From positions 1 to 7,473 of the forward strand of contig DASXXT010000254.1 of assembly GCA_036502965.1 (NCBI GenBank): a stretch of 7,473 nucleotides of DNA. Reading direction: 5' to 3'. Under the pieces are notes generated by a model that saw nothing but the letters and a program-made list of their open reading frames with translations, made no database searches and was not told the origin of the DNA. This document shows, piece by piece, positions 1 to 6,644 of this stretch. Positions within the stretch are counted from its first letter, which is position 1. The number at the start of each line of letters is the position of its first letter. Position numbers and translations under genes: made by a program. This stretch comes from Roseiarcus sp036502965. GTDB taxonomy: Bacteria; Pseudomonadota; Alphaproteobacteria; Rhizobiales; Beijerinckiaceae.

Positions 1-53
1 TCGGAATGGAACAAGTTCGCCGCCTCTGCGTTTCGGCTCTTTTTTGGTCAATC

Positions 54-57
54 GGAG
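54..57 (+). promoter_or_regulatory. Shine-Dalgarno GGAG deciding the paoA-like start
   Basis: GGAG lies 6 bases before the ATG at 64 and supports that codon as the start. This matters because the same reading frame stays open all the way to the left edge of the window, so a longer N-terminus cannot be excluded on frame alone. No promoter can be judged: only 63 bases lie upstream. Confidence 0.6.
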
Positions 58-63
58 TCCGCA

Positions 64-594
64 ATGCACTGGATTGTTAATCGCCGCGAAGTGGAGCGGG
101 AGGTGGATGTGCGGACCTCCCTTCTGGATCTGTTGCGCGAGCATTTGCACCTTTTCGGCGCGAAGAAGGGGTGTAATCAGGGGGCGTGCGGCGCCTGCAC
201 CGTCCTGGTCGACGGCGAGCGCATCAATTCCTGCCTCGCTCTGGCCGTGCAGTACGAAGGCCGCGAGATCACGACCATCGAGGGCCTTGGCGCCCCCGGC
301 GCGCTCCATCCTCTACAGCAGGCGTTCGTCGAACACGACGGGTTCCAGTGCGGCTATTGCACACCTGGTCAGATCTGCGCGGCGGTCGGTATGGCGGCGG
401 AGCTTCGGAGGGGCGTGCCGAGTTATGTCACTGAGGACCTTGTCGCAGGCACTATAGCGCTCAGTCACGATGAACTGCGCGAGCGGATGAGCGGCAATCT
501 CTGCCGCTGTGGCGCCCACAACGGCATCGTCGATGCGATCCTTGAGACCTTCGGCGACATAGCCGCTCCGGTCCATAAGCGGGAGGCCGCCTGA
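64..594 (+). CDS. paoA: Aldehyde oxidoreductase, [2Fe-2S] small subunit (PaoA/YagT-like)
   Basis: Electron-transfer subunit of a molybdenum aldehyde oxidoreductase of the xanthine oxidase family; it passes electrons from the Mo centre to FAD. The 176-residue protein has the two expected domains. The N-terminal plant-ferredoxin-like fold carries Cys37, Cys42, Cys45 and Cys57 (CNQGACGAC then SC). The C-terminal helical domain carries Cys96/Cys99 (QCGYCTPG) and Cys147/Cys149 (NLCRCG), giving two [2Fe-2S] clusters. From memory, the stretches TTIEGLG, HDGFQCGYC and ERMSGNLCRCGA match E. coli PaoA nearly word for word. E. coli PaoA has a roughly 50-residue Tat leader; from the ATG chosen here, the protein starts directly at the ferredoxin domain, so a cytoplasmic location is inferred. 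Its TGA overlaps the ATG of the next gene by one base, indicating an operon with translational coupling. Family assignment is very secure; the symbol is by similarity. Confidence 0.95.
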   Translation: MHWIVNRREVEREVDVRTSLLDLLREHLHLFGAKKGCNQGACGACTVLVDGERINSCLALAVQYEGREITTIEGLGAPGALHPLQQAFVEHDGFQCGYCTPGQICAAVGMAAELRRGVPSYVTEDLVAGTIALSHDELRERMSGNLCRCGAHNGIVDAILETFGDIAAPVHKREAA

Positions 595-1586
595 TGACGC
601 CGTTCCTCTACGAGCGCCCCTCCGACGTGGGCGCCGCTCTGGCGGCCGGAGCGCGTGCGGGCGCCCAATATCTTGGCGGCGGCACCAATCTGATCGACCT
701 CATGCGCGAGACCATCGAGCATCCACAGCTGCTGGTGGACGTGACTGGGCTCTCCCGCGACATCGAGGAGACCCAAGGCGGGGGCTTGAGGATCGGCGCC
801 GGCGTGAAGAACACCGCCGTCGCGGCCGATCGGCGTGTCCGCGAGCGCTTCCCATTGCTCGCCCAGGCGATCCTGGCCGGCGCCTCCGCTCAGATCCGCA
901 ACATGGCGACGGTGGGCGGCAATCTCATGCAGCGCACCCGCTGCATCTATTTCTACGACGATGCGGCGCGTTGCAACAAACGCACGCCGGGAGAGGGTTG
1001 TGACGCGCGTGACGGCTTCAACCGCAACCACGCCGTGCTCGGCGCCTCTCAGGCCTGTGTGGCCACTCACCCCTCCGACATGTGCGTCGCCCTTGCGGCC
1101 TTAGACGCAGTCGTGACGGCGAAGGGGAGGAGCGGATCGCGCGAGATCCCGCTGACTGGGTTCCACCGCCTGCCTGGCGACACGCCGCAAGTGGAGACCG
1201 CGCTGGAGCCCGGCGAGCTCATTACGGCGGTGACCCTGCCGCCGAACGGCGTCGCCGCCCGTTCGCACTACCGCAAGGTGCGCGATCGCGCCTCTTACGC
1301 CTTTGCTCTCGTCTCCGTGGCCGCGGGCCTCGAGATGGACGAGGGGACAATCAAGGACGTGCGCCTTGCCCTGGGCGGGGTAGCCCACAAGCCATGGCGG
1401 GCGGAGCGCGCGGAGGCGGCGCTGCGGGGCCGCCCGGCGACCGAGACCGCCTTTCGCCAAGCCGCCGAGGCCGAGCTCGCTTCGGCTCAAGCCTTGCGCG
1501 ACAATTCTTTCAAGATTGAGCTCGCCAAGCGGGTGATCGCGGACACGCTCGGCAAGCTCGCCAAAGCCAGTGGAGCGCCGCAATGA
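594..1586 (+). CDS. paoB: Aldehyde oxidoreductase, FAD-binding subunit with extra Fe-S site (PaoB/YagS-like)
   Basis: FAD subunit that receives electrons from the [2Fe-2S] subunit and passes them to the final acceptor. The 330 residues fit the CO-dehydrogenase flavoprotein/YagS family (E. coli PaoB is about 318). FAD-binding signatures are GGGTNLIDLM at residues 28-37 and the TVGGNL segment around 106-111. Four cysteines, Cys117, Cys127, Cys136 and Cys155, sit in the insertion (RTRC, CNKR, GEGC, QAC-VATHPSDM) that in E. coli PaoB binds an unusual [4Fe-4S] cluster; all four are kept, so this protein should carry the same cluster. The segment YRKVRDRASYAFALVSVAAG (about 226-245) is nearly identical to the E. 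coli sequence as recalled. GGGAGG at 581-586 is placed 7 bases before the ATG, which overlaps the previous stop; the gene overlaps the next by ATGA. It is the middle gene of the operon. Confidence 0.94.
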   Translation: MTPFLYERPSDVGAALAAGARAGAQYLGGGTNLIDLMRETIEHPQLLVDVTGLSRDIEETQGGGLRIGAGVKNTAVAADRRVRERFPLLAQAILAGASAQIRNMATVGGNLMQRTRCIYFYDDAARCNKRTPGEGCDARDGFNRNHAVLGASQACVATHPSDMCVALAALDAVVTAKGRSGSREIPLTGFHRLPGDTPQVETALEPGELITAVTLPPNGVAARSHYRKVRDRASYAFALVSVAAGLEMDEGTIKDVRLALGGVAHKPWRAERAEAALRGRPATETAFRQAAEAELASAQALRDNSFKIELAKRVIADTLGKLAKASGAPQ

Positions 1587-3895
1587 GCCGTATGCAGGAA
1601 GCCGGACAGGCGGTGGTGAAGAAAGCCATCGCGCTTGCGCCCGACAGCTGGATTCCCGGCGGCAGGCCGGACCCGCTGATTCACCATAAGCACGGCCTGA
1701 TCGGCGCCGCGGTTTCGCGAATTGATGGCCCGCTGAAGGTGTCCGGGCAGGCGCAGTTTTGCGCCGAGTTCCCGATGGAGAGGCTGACCTACGCCGCCCT
1801 CCAGTACTCGACGATTGCGCGTGGCCGTATCATCGAGATCAATACCGCTGCGGCCGAGGCGGCGCCAGGCGTCGTCCTAGTGATGACTCATCGCAACGCC
1901 CCGAAGCTGAAGCCGGCGCCCCCATTCATGAGTCAGCCTAAAGCCGCCGGCCCCGACGACCTGCCGATCATGCAGGACGACCGCGTCCACTGGAATGGCC
2001 AGCCGGTCGCCATTGTGCTCGCCGAGACGCAAGAACAGGCCGACCACGCCCAGAGTCTGATTCGCGTCACCTATGAACAGCAGAACCCGGTCATCACGCT
2101 CGCCGCCGCCAAGGCGAAAGGAACCGAGCCTGGCCTGTTCATGGGCGAGCCGCTGAAGCAGAAGATCGGCGACGCCGATGCCGCCCTTGCCGCCGCCCCC
2201 CACAAGGTGGATGTCGTGTACACGACGCCCCGCCAAAACCATAGTCCCATCGAGCTGCACGCCTGCACCCTCGCCTGGGACGGTGACACGCTTCGGGTCC
2301 ACGACGCGTCGCAGGGCGTAGCGCACGAAGCCTGGACCATCGCGGAGGTGTTCGGGCTGAAGGAGAACCAGGTGCGCGTCACCTCGCCCTTCGTGGGCGG
2401 CGGCTTCGGCAGCAAGCTTCTTTGGCAGCACCAGATTGTGGCGGCGGCAGCGGCGAAGCTCGCAGGCCGGCCGGTGCGGATCATGCTCTCGCGCGAGGGT
2501 GTGTTTCGTATCGTCGGTGGCCGCACCCTCACTGAGCAGCGCGTGGCGCTTGGCGCTGAAGCCGATGGCCAGCTCGACGCCCTGATCCACACCGGCGTGG
2601 TCGCTATGACTCCGCACAACAACATGCCCGAGCCATTCATATTGCCGGCGAAAAGCGTCTACGCGTCGAAGACCTTCTTTTTAGACGTCGAGACGGTGCG
2701 GATGAACATGGTCGCTAACAGCTTCATGCGTGCTCCCGGGGAAGCGGTGGGCACGTTTGGGCTCGAGTCCGCGATGGATGAACTCGCCGTTGAGCTTGGC
2801 ATGGACCCGATCGAGCTGCGCATCCGGAACGAACCCGAGAAGGACCCGCTCACCGGGCTGCCCTTCTCCCAGCGTGGGATCGTGCAGGCGTGGCGTGACG
2901 GCGCGGCGCGGTTCGGCTGGGACAAGCGTAGCGCGAAGCCGGCGTCGCGCCGCGAGGGCGACTGGCTTATCGGCATGGGCTGCGCCACCGGCACCTATCC
3001 GTACTATCGGCTGCCGGGCGGAGCGGCGCGGCTCACCATCACGCGCGACGGCCGCGCGACCGTCGCCATCGCTGCTCACGAGATGGGCATGGGCACCGTC
3101 ACGGTTCAGGCCCAGGTCGCCGCCGAACGGCTGGGGCTTCCCTTGGAGCAAGTGCAGGTTCTCCACGGCGATAACCTTCACCCGGGCGCCGTAGTGGCAG
3201 GCGGCTCGCAGCAGACAGCCTCAATCGGCGCGTCGGTGATCGCCGCCCATAGCGCGCTCGTAAAGGAACTGCTGAAGCTCGCTGGCAATGACTCGCCCCT
3301 GGCCGGCCTTGGTCCCGACGAGGTGGGCGGTTTCGAAGGTGGGCTGTGTGCTCTCGAGGACGAGTCCCGCCGAGAGGGCTACGCCTCGATCCTTGGCCGC
3401 GCCCGGCGCGAGGAGGTGACCGTCGAGGCCGAGGCCCCGATGCCGCTCGAGCTGCAACACTGGTCCATGCACAGCCACAGCGCCCTCTTCTGCGAGGTCC
3501 GGGTGAACGTGGTCACCGGCGAAGTGCGCGTGAGTCGCTTCCTCGGTTCGTTCGATTGCGGCCGCATCCTGAACGCCAAGACGGCGGCGAGTCAGTTCCG
3601 CGGCGGCATCATCATGGGCCTCGGCCTGGCGCTCATGGAGGAGGCCCTGTTCGACGAGCGCAGCGGGCGGATCATGAATCCCTCTCTCGCCGAATACCAC
3701 GTGCCGGTGCATTTGGATGTGCCCGAGATCGACGTGATCTGGACCGACGAGCCGGATCCTCACTCCCCTGCGGGCGCCCGGGGCGTCGGCGAGATTGGCA
3801 TTACCGGAGTCGGCGCCGCGGTGGCCAACGCCGTGTTCAACGCCACAGGCAAGCGGGTGCGCGACCTGCCAATCACCCTCGACAAGGTGATGTAG
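1583..3895 (+). CDS. paoC: Aldehyde oxidoreductase, molybdenum cofactor-binding subunit (PaoC/YagR-like)
   Basis: Catalytic subunit: oxidises aldehydes, in the E. coli enzyme preferably aromatic ones, to carboxylic acids at a Mo-pterin centre. The 770 residues begin with about 40 residues lacking a clear counterpart in PaoC (732 residues), then the family's first domain starts near IDGPLKVSG (47-55). Cofactor-binding motifs are GGGFGSK (272-278) and RAPGEA (383-388). The catalytic base is Glu737 in GVGEIGITG, equivalent to PaoC Glu692. The C-terminus, NATGKRVRDLPITLDKVM, matches the family ending. By my own alignment, PaoC Arg440 corresponds to Tyr472 here, with Arg476 four residues on. No Tat or Sec signal is visible. 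GGAG at 1572-1575 precedes the ATG by 7 bases; ATGA overlap with the FAD subunit gene. The gene ends 46 bases from a convergent GST gene. No maturation-factor gene (paoD/xdhC type) follows in this window. Exact substrate cannot be read from the sequence. Confidence 0.95.
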   Translation: MSRMQEAGQAVVKKAIALAPDSWIPGGRPDPLIHHKHGLIGAAVSRIDGPLKVSGQAQFCAEFPMERLTYAALQYSTIARGRIIEINTAAAEAAPGVVLVMTHRNAPKLKPAPPFMSQPKAAGPDDLPIMQDDRVHWNGQPVAIVLAETQEQADHAQSLIRVTYEQQNPVITLAAAKAKGTEPGLFMGEPLKQKIGDADAALAAAPHKVDVVYTTPRQNHSPIELHACTLAWDGDTLRVHDASQGVAHEAWTIAEVFGLKENQVRVTSPFVGGGFGSKLLWQHQIVAAAAAKLAGRPVRIMLSREGVFRIVGGRTLTEQRVALGAEADGQLDALIHTGVVAMTPHNNMPEPFILPAKSVYASKTFFLDVETVRMNMVANSFMRAPGEAVGTFGLESAMDELAVELGMDPIELRIRNEPEKDPLTGLPFSQRGIVQAWRDGAARFGWDKRSAKPASRREGDWLIGMGCATGTYPYYRLPGGAARLTITRDGRATVAIAAHEMGMGTVTVQAQVAAERLGLPLEQVQVLHGDNLHPGAVVAGGSQQTASIGASVIAAHSALVKELLKLAGNDSPLAGLGPDEVGGFEGGLCALEDESRREGYASILGRARREEVTVEAEAPMPLELQHWSMHSHSALFCEVRVNVVTGEVRVSRFLGSFDCGRILNAKTAASQFRGGIIMGLGLALMEEALFDERSGRIMNPSLAEYHVPVHLDVPEIDVIWTDEPDPHSPAGARGVGEIGITGVGAAVANAVFNATGKRVRDLPITLDKVM

Positions 3896-3941
3896 CCAAG
3901 GTTGTTTCCGTCGACGCACATGTCGGGAGGGGCCCGCTTCG

Positions 3942-4577
3942 TCAGCCAAGATTCGGTTGCGTGTCTTTGTAGCTTTGCAAGGCTTGCGCCTTTGTCCACC
4001 AGTCCGCAAAACCGTCGATGTCGAAAAGCGGCTCCTTGTCCGGCGTGAGCGAGACGTAGAAAACAATCGGCGCGAGATAGAGGTCGGCAAGGCTTAAGTC
4101 GCCCGCGATGAAGGAAGAGGAGCCCTTCGTCTTCATGGCGAGATCGATCATCCTGCGGCCGTCCTCAAGACCCCTCTTTCGCATCGCCTCGTTCTTTCCG
4201 CCGACGAAATCCGGAAACAGATGATAGGCCGCCACGCCGCCGACCAGGGCGCCGTAGCCGTAAGAGTCGACGAGGCCGATGACCATGTCCATCCGCGCGC
4301 GATCCTTGGGCGTCGAGGGAATCAGCGACCTGCCGGGGAGGACATCGTTGAGGTAGCGCGCAATCGCGGTTGTTTCCAGAATGCGCATGCCCTCATGGTC
4401 GAGGACCGGGACTTTGCCGAAAGGATGGCGCTCCCTATGCTCGGGCGTTTTCGGATCGCCCTTGAGCACATTCAGCGGCACTTGCTTGAACTCAGTCGCG
4501 CCTTTTTCGGCGAGGACCATTTTGACCGTGCGGACGTAGGTGGAGCCGTCAAAGCCCCAGAGGATCATGTCCGACAT
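3942..4577 (-). CDS. Glutathione S-transferase family protein
   Basis: Cytosolic GST-type protein of 211 residues, the usual length. The N-terminal thioredoxin-like domain carries the glutathione site: GFDGSTYVRT (8-17) with Ser12 or Tyr14 as the likely thiol-activating residue, FGKVPVL (53-59) with the cis-proline Pro57, and Glu68-Thr69 (ILETTAIARYL), which binds the gamma-glutamyl part of glutathione. The rest is the all-helical C-terminal domain; LSLADLYLAPIVFYV (near 162-176) is the typical helix-6 N-capping region with Asp. A longer in-frame ATG exists at 4685, but those 36 extra residues look non-coding; the start at 4577 has a good Shine-Dalgarno sequence and matches family starts. The gene is convergent with the aldehyde oxidoreductase operon, so co-transcription is not possible; a shared detoxification role is only a guess. 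Subclass and substrate are not assignable. Confidence 0.9.
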   Translation of the reverse strand: MSDMILWGFDGSTYVRTVKMVLAEKGATEFKQVPLNVLKGDPKTPEHRERHPFGKVPVLDHEGMRILETTAIARYLNDVLPGRSLIPSTPKDRARMDMVIGLVDSYGYGALVGGVAAYHLFPDFVGGKNEAMRKRGLEDGRRMIDLAMKTKGSSSFIAGDLSLADLYLAPIVFYVSLTPDKEPLFDIDGFADWWTKAQALQSYKDTQPNLG

Positions 4578-4584
4578 GGCTGTG

Positions 4585-4593
4585 TCCCTTCTC
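4585..4593 (-). promoter_or_regulatory. Shine-Dalgarno GAGAAGGGA deciding the GST start
   Basis: On the minus strand GAGAAGGGA ends 7 bases before the ATG at 4577. It supports the 211-residue form over the 247-residue open frame beginning at 4685, whose extra N-terminal codons overlap the edge of the intergenic region and look unlike a GST. Confidence 0.6.
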
Positions 4594-4692
4594 GCCGCCG
4601 ATCCAGACGAGCGCCCAAGACTAGACTGAATAGCCCGGCCAGGCCAGCGATCTATAATCACGATATTGATAGCAGGCGGCGACACAATTTCT

Positions 4693-4767
4693 TGTCATGC
4701 CCGCGAACGCGGGCATCCAGCGCGACGTTGGCGAGATTCCTCGATTCCCGCTTGCGCGGTAATGACA
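4693..4767. repeat. Palindromic intergenic repeat (REP-like family)
   Basis: Two 21-base arms, 4693-4713 and 4747-4767, form an imperfect inverted repeat (17 of 21 positions match by eye). Each arm also folds on itself: ATGCCCGCG-AA-CGCGGGCAT (4697-4716) has perfect 9-bp arms, and CCGC-TTGC-GCGG occupies 4748-4759. The translated form, with WMPAFAGMT on the minus strand and CHARERGHPA on the plus strand, is the spurious-peptide signature I associate with dispersed intergenic repeats in many Proteobacteria. It lies between the 3' end of the TPR gene and the 5' end of the GST gene, both leftward, where it could act as a transcript-end hairpin or mRNA stabiliser. There is no transposase or target duplication in view. 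Copy number in the genome cannot be seen here. Confidence 0.75.
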
Positions 4768-4817
4768 CGACGACCGGCTGCGATTCCGTCTGAAGCGGGT
4801 TGTTCCCAAGGAGAGCC

Positions 4818-5645
4818 TCAGCCGGCGTCTTCGGTCTTGGCTGGCGCCTTTGGCGCTTTCGCCGGTTTGCGCAGGTCGCGCAAGGAATCGTTCTGCGCGA
4901 TCATCTGGCGGATTGCCTCGACATTGGCGCGCGCGCCGTTAGGCGTGAGGTCAGTCCGGCCGACGGTCTCGGCCTCGCCGAATTTCCCCTCCAGGGCCAG
5001 CACCAGAGCGAGGTCGCCGCGCATGCGCGCGTCGGCTTTGGGACTCGCGACGGCTTGCTTCAGCGCCTGCTCGGCCTGGGGCAATTGCTTGGCCAGAGCG
5101 AGCGAGAGCCCCATGTTGGTGAGCACGCTCGGCTCGCTCGGGGCGATTTTCAGCGCGTCGTGATAGAATTGCATGGCGCTCGCGTGGTCGCCGAGCCGGT
5201 CGGCGACCGTTCCCTGCACCGACATGACGTCCCAGCGCGGATCGTCGGGCGTATAGGCGTGGCTCAGCACGTCTTTGGCTTGCGCGAGCTGACCGGCGTC
5301 GGCCAGCGCCTTGCCATATTCTCCGAGCACGTCGAAATCCTTCGGCGCTTTGATGGCCGCCGTCTCGATGACGGCGAGCGCTTCGCTGTATCGGGTCAGC
5401 GCACGCAGCGCCCGCGCGTATTCGATCGAAGCCGTCTTCTCGCCGGGATTGCGCTCGTAGCGCTTCTGACACTCGTCCGCGTAAGCCCTGAGCCTCGCGT
5501 CATCGGTCGGCCGGGCCGTGGAGCCATTGATGGAGCCGGTGACGTCGCTGAAGTCGTGGCAACCGGCCAACGGCGCGGCGACGCCTGCGAGCGCGGCGAC
5601 GAACAACGCGCGCAAGGGGGCGGGGCGGTAGGACAATCGCGGCAT
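4818..5645 (-). CDS. tadD: TadD-like tetratricopeptide repeat lipoprotein
   Basis: Predicted lipoprotein of 275 residues. Residues 1-29 are a lipoprotein signal: basic start (Arg3, Arg7, Arg12), hydrophobic core, and lipobox LAGC with Cys29 as the lipidated residue. A short linker with DVTGSI follows, then about five TPR-like helix pairs from roughly residue 60 to 235, for example TASIEYARALRALTRYSEAL, VLGEYGKALADAGQLAQA, PSVLTNMGLSLALAKQLPQA and LALVLALEGKFGEAE. A Lys/Pro/Ala-rich tail closes the protein. This architecture and wording match the Flp/Tad pilus assembly protein TadD of Rhizobiales, a lipoprotein thought to help assemble the Tad machine. The open frame continues upstream to 5735, but the lipobox fixes 5645 as the start; its Shine-Dalgarno sequence is weak. 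No other tad or cpa gene is in the window, so it may be an orphan or distant part of the system. TPR lipoprotein is certain; TadD is likely. Confidence 0.82.
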   Translation of the reverse strand: MPRLSYRPAPLRALFVAALAGVAAPLAGCHDFSDVTGSINGSTARPTDDARLRAYADECQKRYERNPGEKTASIEYARALRALTRYSEALAVIETAAIKAPKDFDVLGEYGKALADAGQLAQAKDVLSHAYTPDDPRWDVMSVQGTVADRLGDHASAMQFYHDALKIAPSEPSVLTNMGLSLALAKQLPQAEQALKQAVASPKADARMRGDLALVLALEGKFGEAETVGRTDLTPNGARANVEAIRQMIAQNDSLRDLRKPAKAPKAPAKTEDAG

Positions 5646-5906
5646 CGGAGCCCCAAAGGCGGACGGAAACGGCTGCCACGAGGGTCCGTCCCCAACCTTG
5701 CTCCAGGCTGCCTCGCTTCGGCCCGCGTCGAGCAACGCGACGCTGGCTCGAGCCTATTGAACCGTCGTCCCGGAGGACTCATGCCCGATACCTGCAAACC
5801 GAGGGCAAGTGAAAGGTCGCGAATTCTTGGGGGCACCCCGCTGAGCCTCGCCGATCAGTCGACGACGTAAGCTGACCGTCAGCCTATGCGCGCGAGAGGC
5901 GCGAGC
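5646..5906. other. Intergenic region without a recognisable gene
   Basis: This 261-base gap separates two leftward genes. Open frames crossing it on either strand look like non-coding shadows. It presumably holds the promoter of the TadD-like gene, but I could not pick -35/-10 boxes with confidence. Near its right end are two small palindromes, GCTGAC-C-GTCAGC (5871-5883) and CGCGC-GAGAG-GCGCG (starting near 5889), just past the stop of the monooxygenase-like gene; neither is followed by a T-run, so a terminator call is not justified. Confidence 0.4.
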
Positions 5907-6509
5907 TCATGCGTGGAGCGTCTTCGCGCCCTTGGCGTCGGCGTAATATTGTGGCGCCTCCCGGCGGTCGTAATTGCCATAGTCGCGGACGATCCGAACC
6001 CGCCGGACTCTTGCGGCGCCGTTCGGCGCAAGCGCGCCTTCGTAAGCTGGGGCCGCGGAATCGTCTTTCCACGAAATGAGAAGAATCAAGTCTCCAGGCG
6101 TCAGCACCGCGTCGAATAGGTCCCAGGACGTGCTCGTTGTCGCCCAAGGCTCCAGGTCAAGCTGCTTGGCCAAGTCATCAGGATCGTTCGTCTCAGGCAA
6201 CCCGGGTGGGCGTGCAGGGTTGATGAGCGTAATCGCGGTCCCCTCCCCAACCTCGGTTTTGTCGAGACGCTGTTCGGTGAGCGCGTAGTCCGCGGGAAGG
6301 TGGTCGTCCGCTGTGATCTGGCCGACGCGGAGGTGATAGTCGGCGAGAATCTCGTCGCGCCCTTTTTGCTGCACCTGGTGGTGGCGCATGTGCGTCCGCC
6401 ACCGGGCAAGGGACTTCTCATCTCGCCAGTTCGACAGCGACAGGATCCAACCGTCCCGGGTCAGACTCTTGTAGCGAATGTTATCGACGAAGCCGTCGAC
6501 TACGGTTAA
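5907..6509 (-). pseudogene. 5'-truncated antibiotic-biosynthesis-monooxygenase (ABM)-like gene
   Basis: About 200 codons of a protein made of two ABM-type ferredoxin-like halves. The first half reads DGFVDNIRYKSLTRDGWILS, then LSNWRDEKSLARWRTHMRHH and ADYHLRVGQI, the typical strand, Trp-Arg and helix pattern. The second half repeats it as GDLILLISWKDDSAA and RVRRVRIVRDYGNYDRREAP. ABM proteins are small cofactor-free oxygenases or haem-degrading enzymes, often of unknown substrate. Homology begins in mid-domain at LTVVDGF, near 6509; the first roughly 30 residues of the usual family are missing. Between there and the in-frame stop at 6525-6527 there is no ATG, GTG or TTG. The first in-frame ATG, at 6389, falls inside the first domain, after its central strands, and would give a 160-residue fragment unlikely to fold. 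No frameshifted N-terminus was found upstream in the minus strand. I therefore call it a broken gene, not a complete short one. Confidence 0.65.
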
Positions 6510-6535
6510 CCCCCCGCTGGACCTTCAACTATAAT
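6506..6535 (+). promoter_or_regulatory. Candidate sigma70-type promoter for the lysis gene
   Basis: A perfect -10 hexamer TATAAT occupies 6530-6535, with TTAACC at 6506-6511 as a partial -35 (4 of 6 to TTGACA) at an 18-base spacing. Transcription would begin near 6542 and run rightward, giving a leader of about 100 bases before the holin-hydrolase ATG at 6645. It sits exactly at the broken end of the monooxygenase-like gene. Perfect TATAAT boxes are uncommon in GC-rich DNA, but the call rests on pattern alone. Confidence 0.45.
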
Positions 6536-6603
6536 GGGACTGGCGTTCCGACCGCGGCGTGACATAGCTCATACAATGACGCTCGGCGGGATTGGCGGGT
6601 GTC

Positions 6604-6631
6604 GCGATCGTCGCAATTGAGCGGCGATCGC
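6604..6631 (+). promoter_or_regulatory. Strong 5'-leader hairpin abutting the Shine-Dalgarno sequence
   Basis: GCGATCG at 6604-6610 pairs with CGATCGC at 6625-6631. The stem continues inward through a T-G wobble (6611/6624) and CGC/GCG (6612-6614/6621-6623), giving 11 bp with no bulge and the hexaloop AATTGA (6615-6620). The stem ends at 6631, immediately before the Shine-Dalgarno stretch that starts at 6632. No T-run follows, so it does not look like an intrinsic terminator for rightward transcription. A role in ribosome access, mRNA stability or protein binding to the GCGATCGC site is inferred. Confidence 0.55.
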
Positions 6632-6641
6632 AAGGGAGGGG
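6632..6641 (+). promoter_or_regulatory. Strong Shine-Dalgarno sequence AAGGGAGGGG
   Basis: A long purine run centred on GGGAGG lies 5 or so bases before the ATG at 6645 and fixes that start. It directly follows the leader hairpin, so folding of that stem would leave it at the very edge of the structure. Confidence 0.7.
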
Positions 6642-6644
6642 CAA

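Noticed and set aside
3872..3891. ATCACC/GGTGAT inverted repeat at the 3' end of the Mo-subunit gene as a terminator
   Set aside because: Only 6 bp with an 8-base loop, within codons for the conserved ITLDKVM ending, and no solid T-run after it.
3924..3936. CGGG-AGGGG-CCCG as a bidirectional terminator between the convergent genes
   Set aside because: A 4-bp stem without flanking T-runs; too weak to call.
4800..5870. Long rightward open frame (356 codons) opposite the TadD-like gene
   Set aside because: It is the antisense of a clear TPR lipoprotein gene in GC-rich DNA; its translation is Arg/Gly-rich with no recognisable domain.
5871..5905. Palindromes after the monooxygenase-like stop as an intrinsic terminator
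   Set aside because: Short stems and no T-run on the minus strand.
5907..6389. A complete 160-residue monooxygenase-like gene starting at ATG 6389
   Set aside because: Clear family similarity continues about 40 codons upstream of this ATG in the same frame, so the ATG is internal to a domain.
6534..6620. Small rightward frame (ATG at 6534, or ATG at 6576, ending TGA 6618-6620 inside the hairpin loop) as a leader peptide controlling the lysis gene
   Set aside because: The first ATG overlaps the -10 box, so it would not be in the transcript, and the second has no Shine-Dalgarno sequence. The stop falling in the loop is attractive but may be chance.
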